Of a stretch of DNA of 64,000 nt, positions 17,562 through 27,281 are shown piece after piece (the first letter of the stretch is position 1; the number at the start of each line of letters is the position of its first letter). The position numbers and the translations under genes are program-made. The notes under the pieces are model-generated. The model was not told where the DNA came from and did not search any database. It saw only the letters and a program-made list of their open reading frames with translations. The DNA is from Dulcicalothrix desertica PCC 7102 (GTDB lineage Bacteria > Cyanobacteriota > Cyanobacteriia > Cyanobacteriales > Nostocaceae): the NCBI RefSeq assembly GCF_003991905.1, contig NZ_RSCL01000015.1, positions 226,900 through 290,899 of the forward strand, read 5' to 3'.

Positions 17562-20336
17562 ATGTTTAATAAAACTGAGCCTGCAAAGAGCAGCGATACT
17601 CAAAAGAAACCGTTAATGCCTACAGAATCCAACAACGGCACAGATAAGAATAATAAAATTATATTGTATTCTCAGGAATCTAATTTTTCTCATCATAATA
17701 TTAATAACTCTGTGGCAGAAAAATTTAAACAGCTAAGTTTGCGGACAAAGGCAACAATTATCGCAATTGCAATTGGAACTATTCCTGTTTTAGGATTTGG
17801 GATTTTATCTTATTCGATTGCGAGTAAATCAATTGAGAATAAATTTACTCAGTCGCAGCAGTCCGAAACTGAAGGTTTAGCCGATAAAGTTAGCCGCTTT
17901 ATGGTTGAACGTTATTCTAATGTTCAAGTATTGGCAAACCTACCAATTTTTGCAAATCGAAGAATTCGCGAATCACTTTCTCCTCAAGAAAAACAAGTTG
18001 TTCTAGATAAAATTGCTGAGACGAGTAAAGTCTATGACAGCATTGCCGTTGTCGATTTAGACGGCAACGTCATTGTACAATCTAAAGGCAGTGTAATACC
18101 ATCAAATATTGGCGACAGAGATTACATCAAAGCTGTTAAACGAGACGACCGTCCTTACATCAGCCAACCTCAATTATCCCCATCATCAAACAAACTCAGT
18201 ATTTATACTGTGTCTCCTGTCAAGGATAATGTTAGTAATGAAACGGTTGCAATTTTAAGAGCAAGAATGCCTGTTGAATCATTAGAAAGTGTGATTAAAA
18301 ACTATGGGGGGGCAGGTAGAAAGTATAGTCTTGCTGACGTGACTGGAAAAGTTTTTGTCGCAAGTAAAAAAGACCAAGTTGGTAAAAATATTAATACTCA
18401 GAAATTGGGTGGAGACGAAGTTGTTAGTTCTGCTTCTACAACAACTGTTCAAGGTTTACCCGATTTAAAATGGAAAGCAGTATTGGCAACCAACAAAGCA
18501 ACAGCATTTGATGCACAGCGTCAGTTATTATTAACTACTGTTATTGGTACTGGGTTAACTGCATTGCTTGTAGCAATGCTAGCTTACTTACTCGCAAAAC
18601 GTGCAACGGAACCAATATTAAATGCAACTGCTGCGGTTGCCAGGTTAGGAGAAGGAGAACTAGATACACGCTTAGAAGTTGAACGTGGTGATGAATTAGG
18701 TGTTTTAGGCGCCAATATTAATCAAATGGCAGAGCAAATGCAAGCTCTACTTCAAAAACAGCAGTTAGATGCTGAACGGGCAAAACTATTGGCGGAAATC
18801 ACATTAAAGATACGCCAAACACTTCAATATGACGAAATTACAAAAACTGCTGTTCGCGAAATTCGTCAAGCACTATTAGCTGACCGAGTGGTTTTTTACC
18901 AATTTAACCCACAAACTTTTGAAGGGACAATTGTTTCTGAATCTGTGGTAGCAGGGTATCCAAAAATGACGGGTGTAGAAATTGATGACCCTTGTTTCCG
19001 TGAGAGACATGCAGAAACTTATAAAGATGGGCGAGTCAGGGTAATTTATAATATTTACAATGACCCTAGCTTAAAAAATGCTGCTTGCTACATTAAGATG
19101 CTTGAAAAATTTGTAGTTAAAGCTAACTTAATTGCACCCGTAATCAAGCAAAAGCAATTAATTGGATTACTTATTGCTCATCAATGCGACGGTCCCCGTC
19201 AATGGCAAGCATCAGATATTGAATTTTTTAAGCAATTAGCGATTCAAATTGGTTATGCTGTTGAACAAGCGCAACTTCTAGAAACCGTCGAAAAAGGTAA
19301 AATGGTTGCTGAAAAAAGCACCGAAGATGAACGTCATCAAAAAGAAGCGCTACAAATGCAACTTCTGGAACTACTTAGCGAAGTTGAAGGCGCCGCAAGT
19401 GGTGATTTAACTGTACGTGCGGATGTTACTGCTGGAGAAATTGGCACCGTCGCCGACTTCTTTAACTCGATTGTTGAGAGTTTGCGTGAGATTGTTACCC
19501 AAGTTCAACAAACAGCAATAAAAGTTAACGATTCGATTAATGTTAATTCTGGCGCCATAAACGAACTCGCTGACGAAGCACTCGAACAAGCAGCCGAAAT
19601 AAATCGTACTCTCAGCGCCGTTGATAGCATGACAAGAGACATGCAAGCAGTCGCCCAAAACGCTCAAAAAGCCGCGTATGTGACTAACACAGCACGAAAC
19701 ACAGCTACAAAGAGTGGCATGGCGATGGATATGACAGTGCAAAATATCTTGAGCTTACGCGAAACAGTCGGAGAAACCGCGAAAAAAGTTAAGCGTTTGG
19801 GTGAGTCAACACAGCAAATTTCGCGAGTTGTGGCACTTATTAACCAAATTTCAATGCAAACCAACTTACTCGCCATCAATGCTGGTATCGAAGCAGCTCG
19901 CGCTGGAGAAGAAGGTCAAGGATTTATTGTTGTAGCTGAAGAGGTGGGAGAACTAGCGGCACGTTCAGCAGCAGCAACAAAAGAAATTGAGCAAATTGTC
20001 GAAAATATTCAGCGCGAAACCAGTGAGGTTGTACAGGCAATGGAATTGGGAACCACACAAGTTGTAGAAGGAACTCATATTGTAGAAGATGCTAAATCAA
20101 GCTTGAATCAAATTTTAGAGGTATCACGTCAAATCGATGCTTTAGTACAATCTATATCAAATGCTACAGCATCGCAATTAGAGACTTCCAGCACGGTTAG
20201 CGAACTGATGAAGCAAATTGCTGCATCTTCCCAACGTACTAGTACTTCCTCACGCCAAGTTTCCCAGTCATTACAGCAAACAGTGGCAATATCTGAGCAA
20301 CTACAATCAACCGTCGGAACCTTCAAAGTCAATTAG
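17562..20336 (+). CDS. hmpD: Methyl-accepting chemotaxis protein with candidate bilin-binding GAF (HmpD/PilJ type)
   Basis: 924 residues. Membrane segments at about 63-87 and 322-345 enclose a periplasmic Cache-like sensor ([20 protein letters not shown]). HAMP (about 346-400), GAF (about 420-575), a second HAMP-like segment ([20 protein letters not shown], about 610-650) and the signalling domain follow. The hairpin tip ([20 protein letters not shown]) is near residue 770. The GAF carries DDPCF with Cys478 and [10 protein letters not shown] with Cys509. These are the two cysteine positions of DXCF cyanobacteriochromes, although His after the second Cys is Tyr. Light sensing is therefore possible but unproven. 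It is flanked by CheW and CheA. GAGGGAAA precedes the ATG. Confidence 0.9.
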   Translation: MFNKTEPAKSSDTQKKPLMPTESNNGTDKNNKIILYSQESNFSHHNINNSVAEKFKQLSLRTKATIIAIAIGTIPVLGFGILSYSIASKSIENKFTQSQQSETEGLADKVSRFMVERYSNVQVLANLPIFANRRIRESLSPQEKQVVLDKIAETSKVYDSIAVVDLDGNVIVQSKGSVIPSNIGDRDYIKAVKRDDRPYISQPQLSPSSNKLSIYTVSPVKDNVSNETVAILRARMPVESLESVIKNYGGAGRKYSLADVTGKVFVASKKDQVGKNINTQKLGGDEVVSSASTTTVQGLPDLKWKAVLATNKATAFDAQRQLLLTTVIGTGLTALLVAMLAYLLAKRATEPILNATAAVARLGEGELDTRLEVERGDELGVLGANINQMAEQMQALLQKQQLDAERAKLLAEITLKIRQTLQYDEITKTAVREIRQALLADRVVFYQFNPQTFEGTIVSESVVAGYPKMTGVEIDDPCFRERHAETYKDGRVRVIYNIYNDPSLKNAACYIKMLEKFVVKANLIAPVIKQKQLIGLLIAHQCDGPRQWQASDIEFFKQLAIQIGYAVEQAQLLETVEKGKMVAEKSTEDERHQKEALQMQLLELLSEVEGAASGDLTVRADVTAGEIGTVADFFNSIVESLREIVTQVQQTAIKVNDSINVNSGAINELADEALEQAAEINRTLSAVDSMTRDMQAVAQNAQKAAYVTNTARNTATKSGMAMDMTVQNILSLRETVGETAKKVKRLGESTQQISRVVALINQISMQTNLLAINAGIEAARAGEEGQGFIVVAEEVGELAARSAAATKEIEQIVENIQRETSEVVQAMELGTTQVVEGTHIVEDAKSSLNQILEVSRQIDALVQSISNATASQLETSSTVSELMKQIAASSQRTSTSSRQVSQSLQQTVAISEQLQSTVGTFKVN

Positions 20337-20662
20337 TTAATGGTTAATAGTGGGCATCCGCTTGTAACAGGTGCTTTGGGTTAGTCTTTGAATAAGTCAC
20401 AAATGTAGCCAGAGATTATGTGTAGTAGCAAAAATTAATAGTTTGTAGTTGATAGTTCTTGCATCCCTGTTAGTATTAGCTATTAACTAGTTTAGGAGAT
20501 ATGTTACTCACTATAACCTTTTACACAAATAACCCAAAGCTAGCTAATGGTTTTAACCTAAAGCTAGGCTAAATTAATTAGCCAATACCAGTTACTTATT
20601 ATCCGAAAAAAAAATAAACAGATAACAAAAAACCAATAACTAATGACTAAGGGCTAGTAATC
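20337..20662. other. Intergenic region between hmpD and hmpE
   Basis: 326 bases with no gene. It contains a fragment of the GGGCATCC repeat near 20353 and A/T-rich sequence. It is long enough to hold a separate promoter for hmpE. Confidence 0.4.
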
Positions 20663-23600
20663 ATGTCACAGGATAAAGAGCATGAAATCCAGATGCAGTT
20701 TCTGGAAGAAGCGACGGATTATCTGAATACGCTCGAAGGAGTTCTTCTTGAAATCGACAGCAACCGAATTGATATTGATAAAATCAATGCGGCACTAAGA
20801 GCTGCCCACTCAATTAAAGGTGGAGCAGGAATGATGGGGTTTCGTGTGTTAAGCGATTTGGCGCACCGAATAGAAGATTCGTTTAAAGTTTTAAAAACAA
20901 AACGAAATTCTGTTTCGGTTGATACCGAGCTTCAAAGTTTGTTGCTAACAGGTGTTGATTGGCTGCGTCAAATCGTCGATTTACATTCGCAGGGTGCCAC
21001 TTTAGACTCAGAATGGCTAGCAACTTTTTGTAACCCTGTTTTTGATGAGTTGCACGAGCGTTTAGGTGACCCAAGCGAAGAAGATGCTTCGACTATCCTG
21101 TCATCAGAAGATGGGCAAGATATAATTCCCCTATTATTTCAGACTGAGGTTGAGGGTTGTTTAGAGCGTCTTGAGTCGATGTTGGCAGACAACCAACCCG
21201 AAAGCTTATTGGAAGAAGTCAGCATTATGGCTGCTGAGTTGGGTGGGTTAGGAGAGATGTTACAACTCGAATCTTTTAGCCGTTTATGCGAGTCAGTGGC
21301 ACATCATTTAGAATACGCCGACCCTGTCCATATTTCTACTATTGCCCGTGCTGCACTTTTATCATGGCGCCGTTCGCAAGCGCTAGTTTTAACGAATCAA
21401 CTCGATAGTTTACCCGTAGAACTTGATTTAGAAGAAGTTACCCCTGCTAGCACTGATGTAGTTACAGCTATAAATGATACTGAGCATGTCGAGTCAACTC
21501 TAGAAGAAATTTCTATAGAAATTCCAGACCACATCGGCGCCGCAGAAACAGCAGTTAGTAAAATAGAGTCAAATTGGCTAAACGACGAAATTTTACATAC
21601 TGATTTTGAAGCATTAGAAGCAGCGTTTGCAATTGAAAGTGCAGCAGCAGAATTTGAGGAAGTGCAATTAATCGAAACCGCAGATGCATCTAGCATTATC
21701 GGTGAAGAATATCAAGATTACCAGCTACAAACCGAGCGTGAGAGTACAGAGCGTAAAGTTGAGCAACCCGAAAAAGCTAGAGAACGTGACCAAGAAAACA
21801 CAGTACGTGTTCCTAGTAAGCAGCTTGAACAAATCAACGATTTGTTTGGGGAACTAGTTATTCAAAGAAATGGTTTAAATTTACAACTCGAACGTTTACG
21901 TAAATTAGTTCGTAACCTTAACCAACGAGTTCAAGTATTAGAGCGTGAAAACCAGTACTTACGTGCAGCATACGATAAAATTTCCACAAGAGCATCTGAG
22001 TACTTTAATACATCACCAACAGTAATATCCGAAGTTCCTTCTTACTTTGTTGCCAGCCAAGAACTCGAAGAAAGTTTAGAATTTGCAGATGGTACAGAGG
22101 TGCAAAGTATTGAACATCGCTTTGATGCTTTGGAAATGGACCGTTACAACGAGCTTAATCTATTATCGCAAGAGGTAATGGAAACCATAGTTCAGGTGCA
22201 AGAAGTTACAACTGACTTACAGTTAAGTCTTGATGATACAGATAATATTTCTCGTAAACTCAATAAAACTTCTAAACAACTCCAACGTAAACTAACTCAA
22301 GTGCGAATGCGTCCACTTTCGGACGTATTAGACCGTTTTCCGCGTGCGTTGCGGGACTTGTGTATTGAATATGGTAAAAACGTTCAATTAAAAATAGAAG
22401 GTGGAAACACTTTAATCGAGCGCAGCATACTAGAAGCGTTAAACGACCCCTTAATGCACTTAGTTAGAAACGCTTTCGACCACGGTATTGAAGACCCCGC
22501 TTCGAGGGTAGCAGCTGGAAAATCTGAGCAGGGAACAATCGAAATTAAAGCTACACACCAAGGCAACCGTACTATTATTACAGTGCGTGATGATGGTCGC
22601 GGTATTCCACTCGCTAAAATTCGCAACCGTGCTTTAGCGATGGGGTTAGATGAAGCATTACTTACTGCTGCCACAGAAGAAGAGTTACTATCATTAATTT
22701 TTGAACCTGGTTTTAGTACTTCTGAGCAAGTTACCGCTCTTTCGGGTCGCGGTGTTGGCATGGATGTAGTTAGAAACAACCTTAAGCAAGTTCGAGGCGA
22801 TGTTAAAGTTAATACAAGTTTGGGTGAGGGAACTACTTTTAGTCTCTCTGTACCATTTACGCTTTCCGTCGCACGAGTGCTGCTTGTAGAAAGTAACCGC
22901 ATGTTATTAGCATTCCCTACCGATATAGTAGAAGAAATTTTCTTGTCACAAGAAGACCTAGTATATCCAATGGGAAATGGAGAAGTTCTTAACTGGCAGG
23001 GTAACATGCTGCCATTAGTGCGTCTAGGTAGATATTTAGAGTTTAACTGTCCTCGCTTTGATAACCCTAACTTAGAAACGGCGCCTGCAATTAATGCGGA
23101 GTCAGTATTAATTATTCGGGGTAACAACCAACCTGTAGCTGTACAGCTAGACAAAACGTGGGGAGAACAAGAAGTTGCGATACGTTTAGTAGAAGGAAAT
23201 ATTTCATTACCTCCAGGTTTCAATAACTGTACAATTTTAGGTGATGGAAGAGTAGTGCCTTTAGTCAACGCCAGTGAGCTATTATATGCCATTGCAGCGA
23301 GTGAGCGTACACCTCGGAACCAACAGTTACCATCTGCACGGTTGAAAACTCCTTTCTTGAACTCAGTTGAAGAAAAACCCGCACCACCAAAAAACCAAAA
23401 AGGTACAATTTTAATTGTCGATGACTCAATAAACGTGCGTCGTTTCCTTGCCTTAACTCTTGAAAAAGCTGGATACAAAGTAGAACAAGCAAAAGACGGG
23501 CAAGATGCAATTGAAAAACTTCAAACAGGTTTAAGAGTTCAAGCTGTAATTTGCGACATTGAAATGCCACGTGTTGACGGTTATGGGTTCTTAGGACGTG

Positions 23601-23785
23601 TAAAAGCCAATACTGATTTTAAAGGTATACCTGTAGCCATGTTGACATCGCGAAGTAGCGATAAACACCGTCAACTAGCAATTCAATTAGGCGCCCGTGC
23701 TTACTTTTCAAAACCATACAACGAGCAAGAATTACTAAGAACTTTGGAAGAAATTATCTTTCCAATGGCGGGTGCAACTAAATAG
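20663..23785 (+). CDS. hmpE: Hybrid CheA-type histidine kinase with REC, HmpE/PilL type
   Basis: 1040 residues. A single N-terminal HPt domain has phospho-acceptor His49 in AAHSIKGGAG. An acidic linker, a dimerisation segment with a coiled coil (about 390-450), and the CheA ATPase core (NDPLMHLVRNAFDHGIEDP, DDGRGIPLAKI, GRGVGMDVV) follow. Next come a CheW-like domain and a C-terminal receiver with Asp965 in VICDIEMP and Lys in FSKPY. It should receive signals from the adjacent MCPs through CheW and phosphorylate the HmpA and HmpB receivers. Only one HPt is present, fewer than in Pseudomonas ChpA. Confidence 0.93.
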   Translation: MSQDKEHEIQMQFLEEATDYLNTLEGVLLEIDSNRIDIDKINAALRAAHSIKGGAGMMGFRVLSDLAHRIEDSFKVLKTKRNSVSVDTELQSLLLTGVDWLRQIVDLHSQGATLDSEWLATFCNPVFDELHERLGDPSEEDASTILSSEDGQDIIPLLFQTEVEGCLERLESMLADNQPESLLEEVSIMAAELGGLGEMLQLESFSRLCESVAHHLEYADPVHISTIARAALLSWRRSQALVLTNQLDSLPVELDLEEVTPASTDVVTAINDTEHVESTLEEISIEIPDHIGAAETAVSKIESNWLNDEILHTDFEALEAAFAIESAAAEFEEVQLIETADASSIIGEEYQDYQLQTERESTERKVEQPEKARERDQENTVRVPSKQLEQINDLFGELVIQRNGLNLQLERLRKLVRNLNQRVQVLERENQYLRAAYDKISTRASEYFNTSPTVISEVPSYFVASQELEESLEFADGTEVQSIEHRFDALEMDRYNELNLLSQEVMETIVQVQEVTTDLQLSLDDTDNISRKLNKTSKQLQRKLTQVRMRPLSDVLDRFPRALRDLCIEYGKNVQLKIEGGNTLIERSILEALNDPLMHLVRNAFDHGIEDPASRVAAGKSEQGTIEIKATHQGNRTIITVRDDGRGIPLAKIRNRALAMGLDEALLTAATEEELLSLIFEPGFSTSEQVTALSGRGVGMDVVRNNLKQVRGDVKVNTSLGEGTTFSLSVPFTLSVARVLLVESNRMLLAFPTDIVEEIFLSQEDLVYPMGNGEVLNWQGNMLPLVRLGRYLEFNCPRFDNPNLETAPAINAESVLIIRGNNQPVAVQLDKTWGEQEVAIRLVEGNISLPPGFNNCTILGDGRVVPLVNASELLYAIAASERTPRNQQLPSARLKTPFLNSVEEKPAPPKNQKGTILIVDDSINVRRFLALTLEKAGYKVEQAKDGQDAIEKLQTGLRVQAVICDIEMPRVDGYGFLGRVKANTDFKGIPVAMLTSRSSDKHRQLAIQLGARAYFSKPYNEQELLRTLEEIIFPMAGATK

Positions 23786-23805
23786 TTTATAACATCCCAA
23801 ATTGT

Positions 23806-23833
23806 GTAGAGACGTTACATGTAACGTCTCTAC
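23806..23833. repeat. 28-bp perfect palindrome, second copy
   Basis: Identical in sequence to 10256-10283. It sits 21 bases after the hmpE stop, between hmpE and the second MCP, and is followed at 23904-23918 by one AGAAACCCGGTTTCT palindrome. It may attenuate readthrough from hmpE into the second MCP. Confidence 0.85.
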
Positions 23834-23943
23834 ATTTTTGTTTGTATCGGTTATCATCAATACATCATTTTTGTGGTAATTACGGTAAATTAGTAGTCAA
23901 CATTAGAAACCCGGTTTCTTCACGTAATTAATATTACTATAAT

Positions 23944-26832
23944 ATGTATAAACCAGAGCTATCATTAAATAAAAAACGGTTGTCCATTTTAGAATATTTT
24001 TATAATCTACCAATTAGCCGTAAGCAAATGATAGCGTTAATAGTGTGCGAAATGGTATCTATCCTAGGTATAGGAATGGGCGCCACGCTAATAATTACTC
24101 AAGGATTACGAAATCAAATACTTGAACAAGCGAAATCAGAAATTGCCGTTACAGACATAAACTATAATATCAAAGTTAATCAAATGGGGCTTGGGTTTCG
24201 TGGACAATCAGATAACCAAGCATTAATTCGTGCAACTAAATTTCATAATTCCGGTAGGTCATTAAATCGAATTTATCGGTCGGAAATAAAGCAAATTTTA
24301 ATTAATGAAGTCAAAGCTAGACAAATTGAATATGCAACCTTGGTAGGTAAAGATTTAAAGATTATTGCAAATGCCAATACTGACCGAACAGGTGAAGAAT
24401 TTAATCCAGATAATTTAGTTAGCGAAGTTTTAAATAATCCTAAACAGATTAAAGCGTCTCGTGTTGTGAGTTGGAGTGAACTAAGTAAAGAAGCACCACC
24501 CCTACCAACAGGATTTAGTAATCAAGATGCTCTCATTCGTTATACAGTCACACCTGTAAAAGACCCAGTGAATCAAGCTGTTATAGGTGCTTTAGTATCA
24601 GGAGATATTGTCAATGGCAAAAATGGGATTGCTAAACAAACTCTACAAGCAACTAGAGGTGGTTATAGTGCGGTTTATTTTTACAAAGCGAATGGAGACT
24701 TTGAAGACGCTAGTTCGCTTCATCAAGGAGAGTCTCAAGATATTAACCAAGCTGTATCGAATGTTGAACTGCCTATTGAGAGTAAGTCATTACTTACTGC
24801 TGCTGCAAAATCTCCCAACGGTCAAGTTATAACTGGAAGGATGAATATAGGCGCCCAAAGTTATACAATGGCTTTTAAAGCTATTCCCAGTAAAATTATT
24901 GAAAATATAGACGAACAGCAAGCTATTTACGATAAAACTTCAACAGCTATTTTAGTTAGAGGAACACCAGAGTCATCGCTGAATAACTTGCTAATGCAAA
25001 GTTTATTCCAGCAAATGCTAACGGTGTTTATTGCTTTAATACTAGTTGGCGCCTGTATAATAATATTACGACGGTCAATAGTTAAGCCAGTTGATAACCT
25101 TAAAACTGCTGCTCAAAAATTTGCAGACAGCGTAACTACTGAAAATCATAGAGATATTCAAACATCGCGAGCGCAAATTTTTGCAAAAGATGAAATTGGC
25201 GAATTAGCAGTCAGCTTCAACACAATGGCTGATACAATTTATACACAAATTCAACAAAGAGAAAGTGAAGCACATTTAGCGTTACAACTTAACGCTATTA
25301 CAGCAGTAATACGTGAATCACTCGATAGCGAAAAAATTCTAAGAGTCGCTGTCATGAATACACGTAAAGCAATGCAAGTTGCAAGAACGTTATTTTACAG
25401 TTTAAATGAATGGCAAAGTCAAGTGGTTGCAGAGTCAGTTGACTATAAATCTAACACACTCTTAGGAGCAAATATAAAAAATCCTTATGATATTAAGGAA
25501 AATATAGAAGATTTACCAATTGGTAGCATTAAAGCCGTTAATAATATAGATATTGTTTCCAACACACCGCGCTTGAGTCAAAGTTGTATCAAGTACTTAC
25601 AACAATTTAACGTCCAAGCATACTTATTGGCGCCTATATTTGTGAATAAAGAGCTATATGGTTTATTCATAGCACACCAATGTGAAGATGCACGTCCGTG
25701 GCAAGACAGCGAAATAAATCTATTTAAACAAGTTGCGGTTCAAATTGGTTATGCGTTAGAACAATCTCAACTACTACAACAAGTTCAACAAGGACGAATA
25801 ATAGCAGAAACAGTTTCTGTTGAAGAACGACGACAAAAAGAAAATCTTCAGATGCAGCTTATGGAACTTCTGCAAGATGTTGAAGGTGCAGTCAGTGGAG
25901 ATTTAACCGTGCGTGCTGATGTTAGCGAAGGTGAAATTGGAACTGTCGCTGACTTTTTTAACTCTATCGTCGAAAGTTTACGTGATATTGTCACGAAAGT
26001 AAAAGCAACAGCAACCCAAGTCAATGAAGCAATCGGTTCCAACTCAGGAGAAATTCGACAGCTAGCAGAAGAAGCACTCGAACAAACAGCAGAAATTAAT
26101 ATCACACTTGAAACAGTTGATAGCATGACGACAGAAATGCAAAATGTCGCTGTTTCAGCACGTCAAGCATCAACAGTAGCTTCATTAGCAGCGCAAAACG
26201 CAGAAGAAAGCGAAAAAGCAATTGACCGTACAGTTCAAAAAATAATGCACTTACGAGAAACAGTAGGTGAGACAGCTAAAAAAGTGAAGCGTTTAGGAGA
26301 ATCAACGCAGCAAATCTCGCGGGTAGTATCATTAATCAATCAAATTGCCGTCCAGACAAATCTTTTAGCCATTAATGCGGGTATTGAAGCAGCACGTGCA
26401 GGTGAAGAGGGACAAGGTTTTGCGGTGGTAGCAGAAGAAGTCAGTGAACTTGCTGCACGTTCATCGTCTGCGACAAAAGAAATAGAGAACATTTTAGAAA
26501 ACGTTCAAAGAGAAGCAACCGAACTAGTACAGGTAATCGAATTAGAAACAACTCAAGTCGTAGAAGGTACGCGAGTAGTAGAAGACGCAAAATACAGTCT
26601 TGCACAGATTTTGGAAGTATCGCGTCAAGTAAACTTACTAGTAAACTCCATCTCTAATGCCACAGATTCGCAATTAGAAACATCACAAATAGTCAGTACA
26701 CTAGTCAAACAAATCGCCTTAACATCGCAGCGTACAACAACATCATCGCAAAAAGTATCACACTCGTTACAACAAACAGTAGCAATTTCGCAACAACTAC
26801 AGAAAACCGTAGGCGCCTTTAAAATAATGTAG
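23944..26832 (+). CDS. Second methyl-accepting chemotaxis protein, paralogue of the HmpD-like MCP
   Basis: 962 residues with the same architecture as the MCP at 17562. Membrane segments lie near 33-55 and 355-377. The large extracellular sensor differs in sequence. HAMP, GAF (about 440-605), a second HAMP-like segment and the signalling domain ([20 protein letters not shown]) follow. The C-terminal 330 residues are very similar to the first MCP, while the sensor region has diverged, which fits a duplication. In its GAF the DXCF site is replaced by NPYDIKEN; one Cys remains in [10 protein letters not shown], so bilin binding of the dual-Cys type is unlikely. The TAG stop lies inside a palindromic repeat. 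Confidence 0.9.
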   Translation: MYKPELSLNKKRLSILEYFYNLPISRKQMIALIVCEMVSILGIGMGATLIITQGLRNQILEQAKSEIAVTDINYNIKVNQMGLGFRGQSDNQALIRATKFHNSGRSLNRIYRSEIKQILINEVKARQIEYATLVGKDLKIIANANTDRTGEEFNPDNLVSEVLNNPKQIKASRVVSWSELSKEAPPLPTGFSNQDALIRYTVTPVKDPVNQAVIGALVSGDIVNGKNGIAKQTLQATRGGYSAVYFYKANGDFEDASSLHQGESQDINQAVSNVELPIESKSLLTAAAKSPNGQVITGRMNIGAQSYTMAFKAIPSKIIENIDEQQAIYDKTSTAILVRGTPESSLNNLLMQSLFQQMLTVFIALILVGACIIILRRSIVKPVDNLKTAAQKFADSVTTENHRDIQTSRAQIFAKDEIGELAVSFNTMADTIYTQIQQRESEAHLALQLNAITAVIRESLDSEKILRVAVMNTRKAMQVARTLFYSLNEWQSQVVAESVDYKSNTLLGANIKNPYDIKENIEDLPIGSIKAVNNIDIVSNTPRLSQSCIKYLQQFNVQAYLLAPIFVNKELYGLFIAHQCEDARPWQDSEINLFKQVAVQIGYALEQSQLLQQVQQGRIIAETVSVEERRQKENLQMQLMELLQDVEGAVSGDLTVRADVSEGEIGTVADFFNSIVESLRDIVTKVKATATQVNEAIGSNSGEIRQLAEEALEQTAEINITLETVDSMTTEMQNVAVSARQASTVASLAAQNAEESEKAIDRTVQKIMHLRETVGETAKKVKRLGESTQQISRVVSLINQIAVQTNLLAINAGIEAARAGEEGQGFAVVAEEVSELAARSSSATKEIENILENVQREATELVQVIELETTQVVEGTRVVEDAKYSLAQILEVSRQVNLLVNSISNATDSQLETSQIVSTLVKQIALTSQRTTTSSQKVSHSLQQTVAISQQLQKTVGAFKIM

Positions 26833-26907
26833 AGACGCGATATATCGCGTCTCCATTACTACAAGACGCGAATACATTGAATTAGACGCGACATGTCGCG
26901 TCTCTAC
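26829..26907. terminator. Pair of palindromes between convergent genes
   Basis: A perfect palindrome GAGACGCGATA/TATCGCGTCTC spans 26832-26853 and includes the MCP stop codon at its left edge. A second (AGACGCGACA/TGTCGCGTCT) spans 26884-26903. Both belong to the GTAGAGACG family. Placed between the MCP (+) and DUF427 (-) genes, they look like a bidirectional terminator. Confidence 0.7.
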
Positions 26908-26913
26908 ATTGAA

Positions 26914-27198
26914 TTAACGTTCGACTTTGACGCCGCGCCAGAAAGCTACATATCCTTCTATTTGTTTGGCTTTATCTTTTGCAGTGGGGTAGTACCAGGC
27001 AGCATCTTTGTTAACTTGCCCGTCAACTTCAATGCTGTAATAGCTCGCGACACCTTTCCACGGACAAGTTGTGTGAGTATCGCTGTCTTTGAAATATTCT
27101 TTGTTAATTGCGTCAGCAGGAAAATAGTGGTTGTTTTCGACGACTACAGTTTTGTCGCTTTCCGCAAGAACGGCGCCGTTCCAAGTTGCTTTTGCCAT
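26914..27198 (-). CDS. DUF427 domain-containing protein
   Basis: 94 residues, full length for a single DUF427 domain. Typical stretches are MAKATWNGAVLAESDKT, VVVENNHYFP, THTTCPWKGVASYYSIEVDG and DAAWYYPTAKDKAKQIEGYVAFW. The family is widespread and its biochemical function is not established. It is cytoplasmic with no signal peptide, and converges on the second MCP. Confidence 0.9.
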   Translation of the reverse strand: MAKATWNGAVLAESDKTVVVENNHYFPADAINKEYFKDSDTHTTCPWKGVASYYSIEVDGQVNKDAAWYYPTAKDKAKQIEGYVAFWRGVKVER

Positions 27199-27281
27199 GA
27201 GTAATTATGGTTATACTGAGAATTTACACTTATTTTACTTTATATATCTTTACATAACACAGCCAGGATGCCTGTGCTACA

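Noticed and set aside
22384..23478. Minus-strand frame of 364 codons inside hmpE
   Set aside because: The opposite strand encodes an unmistakable CheA core and CheW-like domain; the antisense product shows no domain.
23944..26832. Second MCP as a dual-cysteine photoreceptor
   Set aside because: The DXCF position reads NPYDIKEN without Cys, so only one candidate Cys remains.
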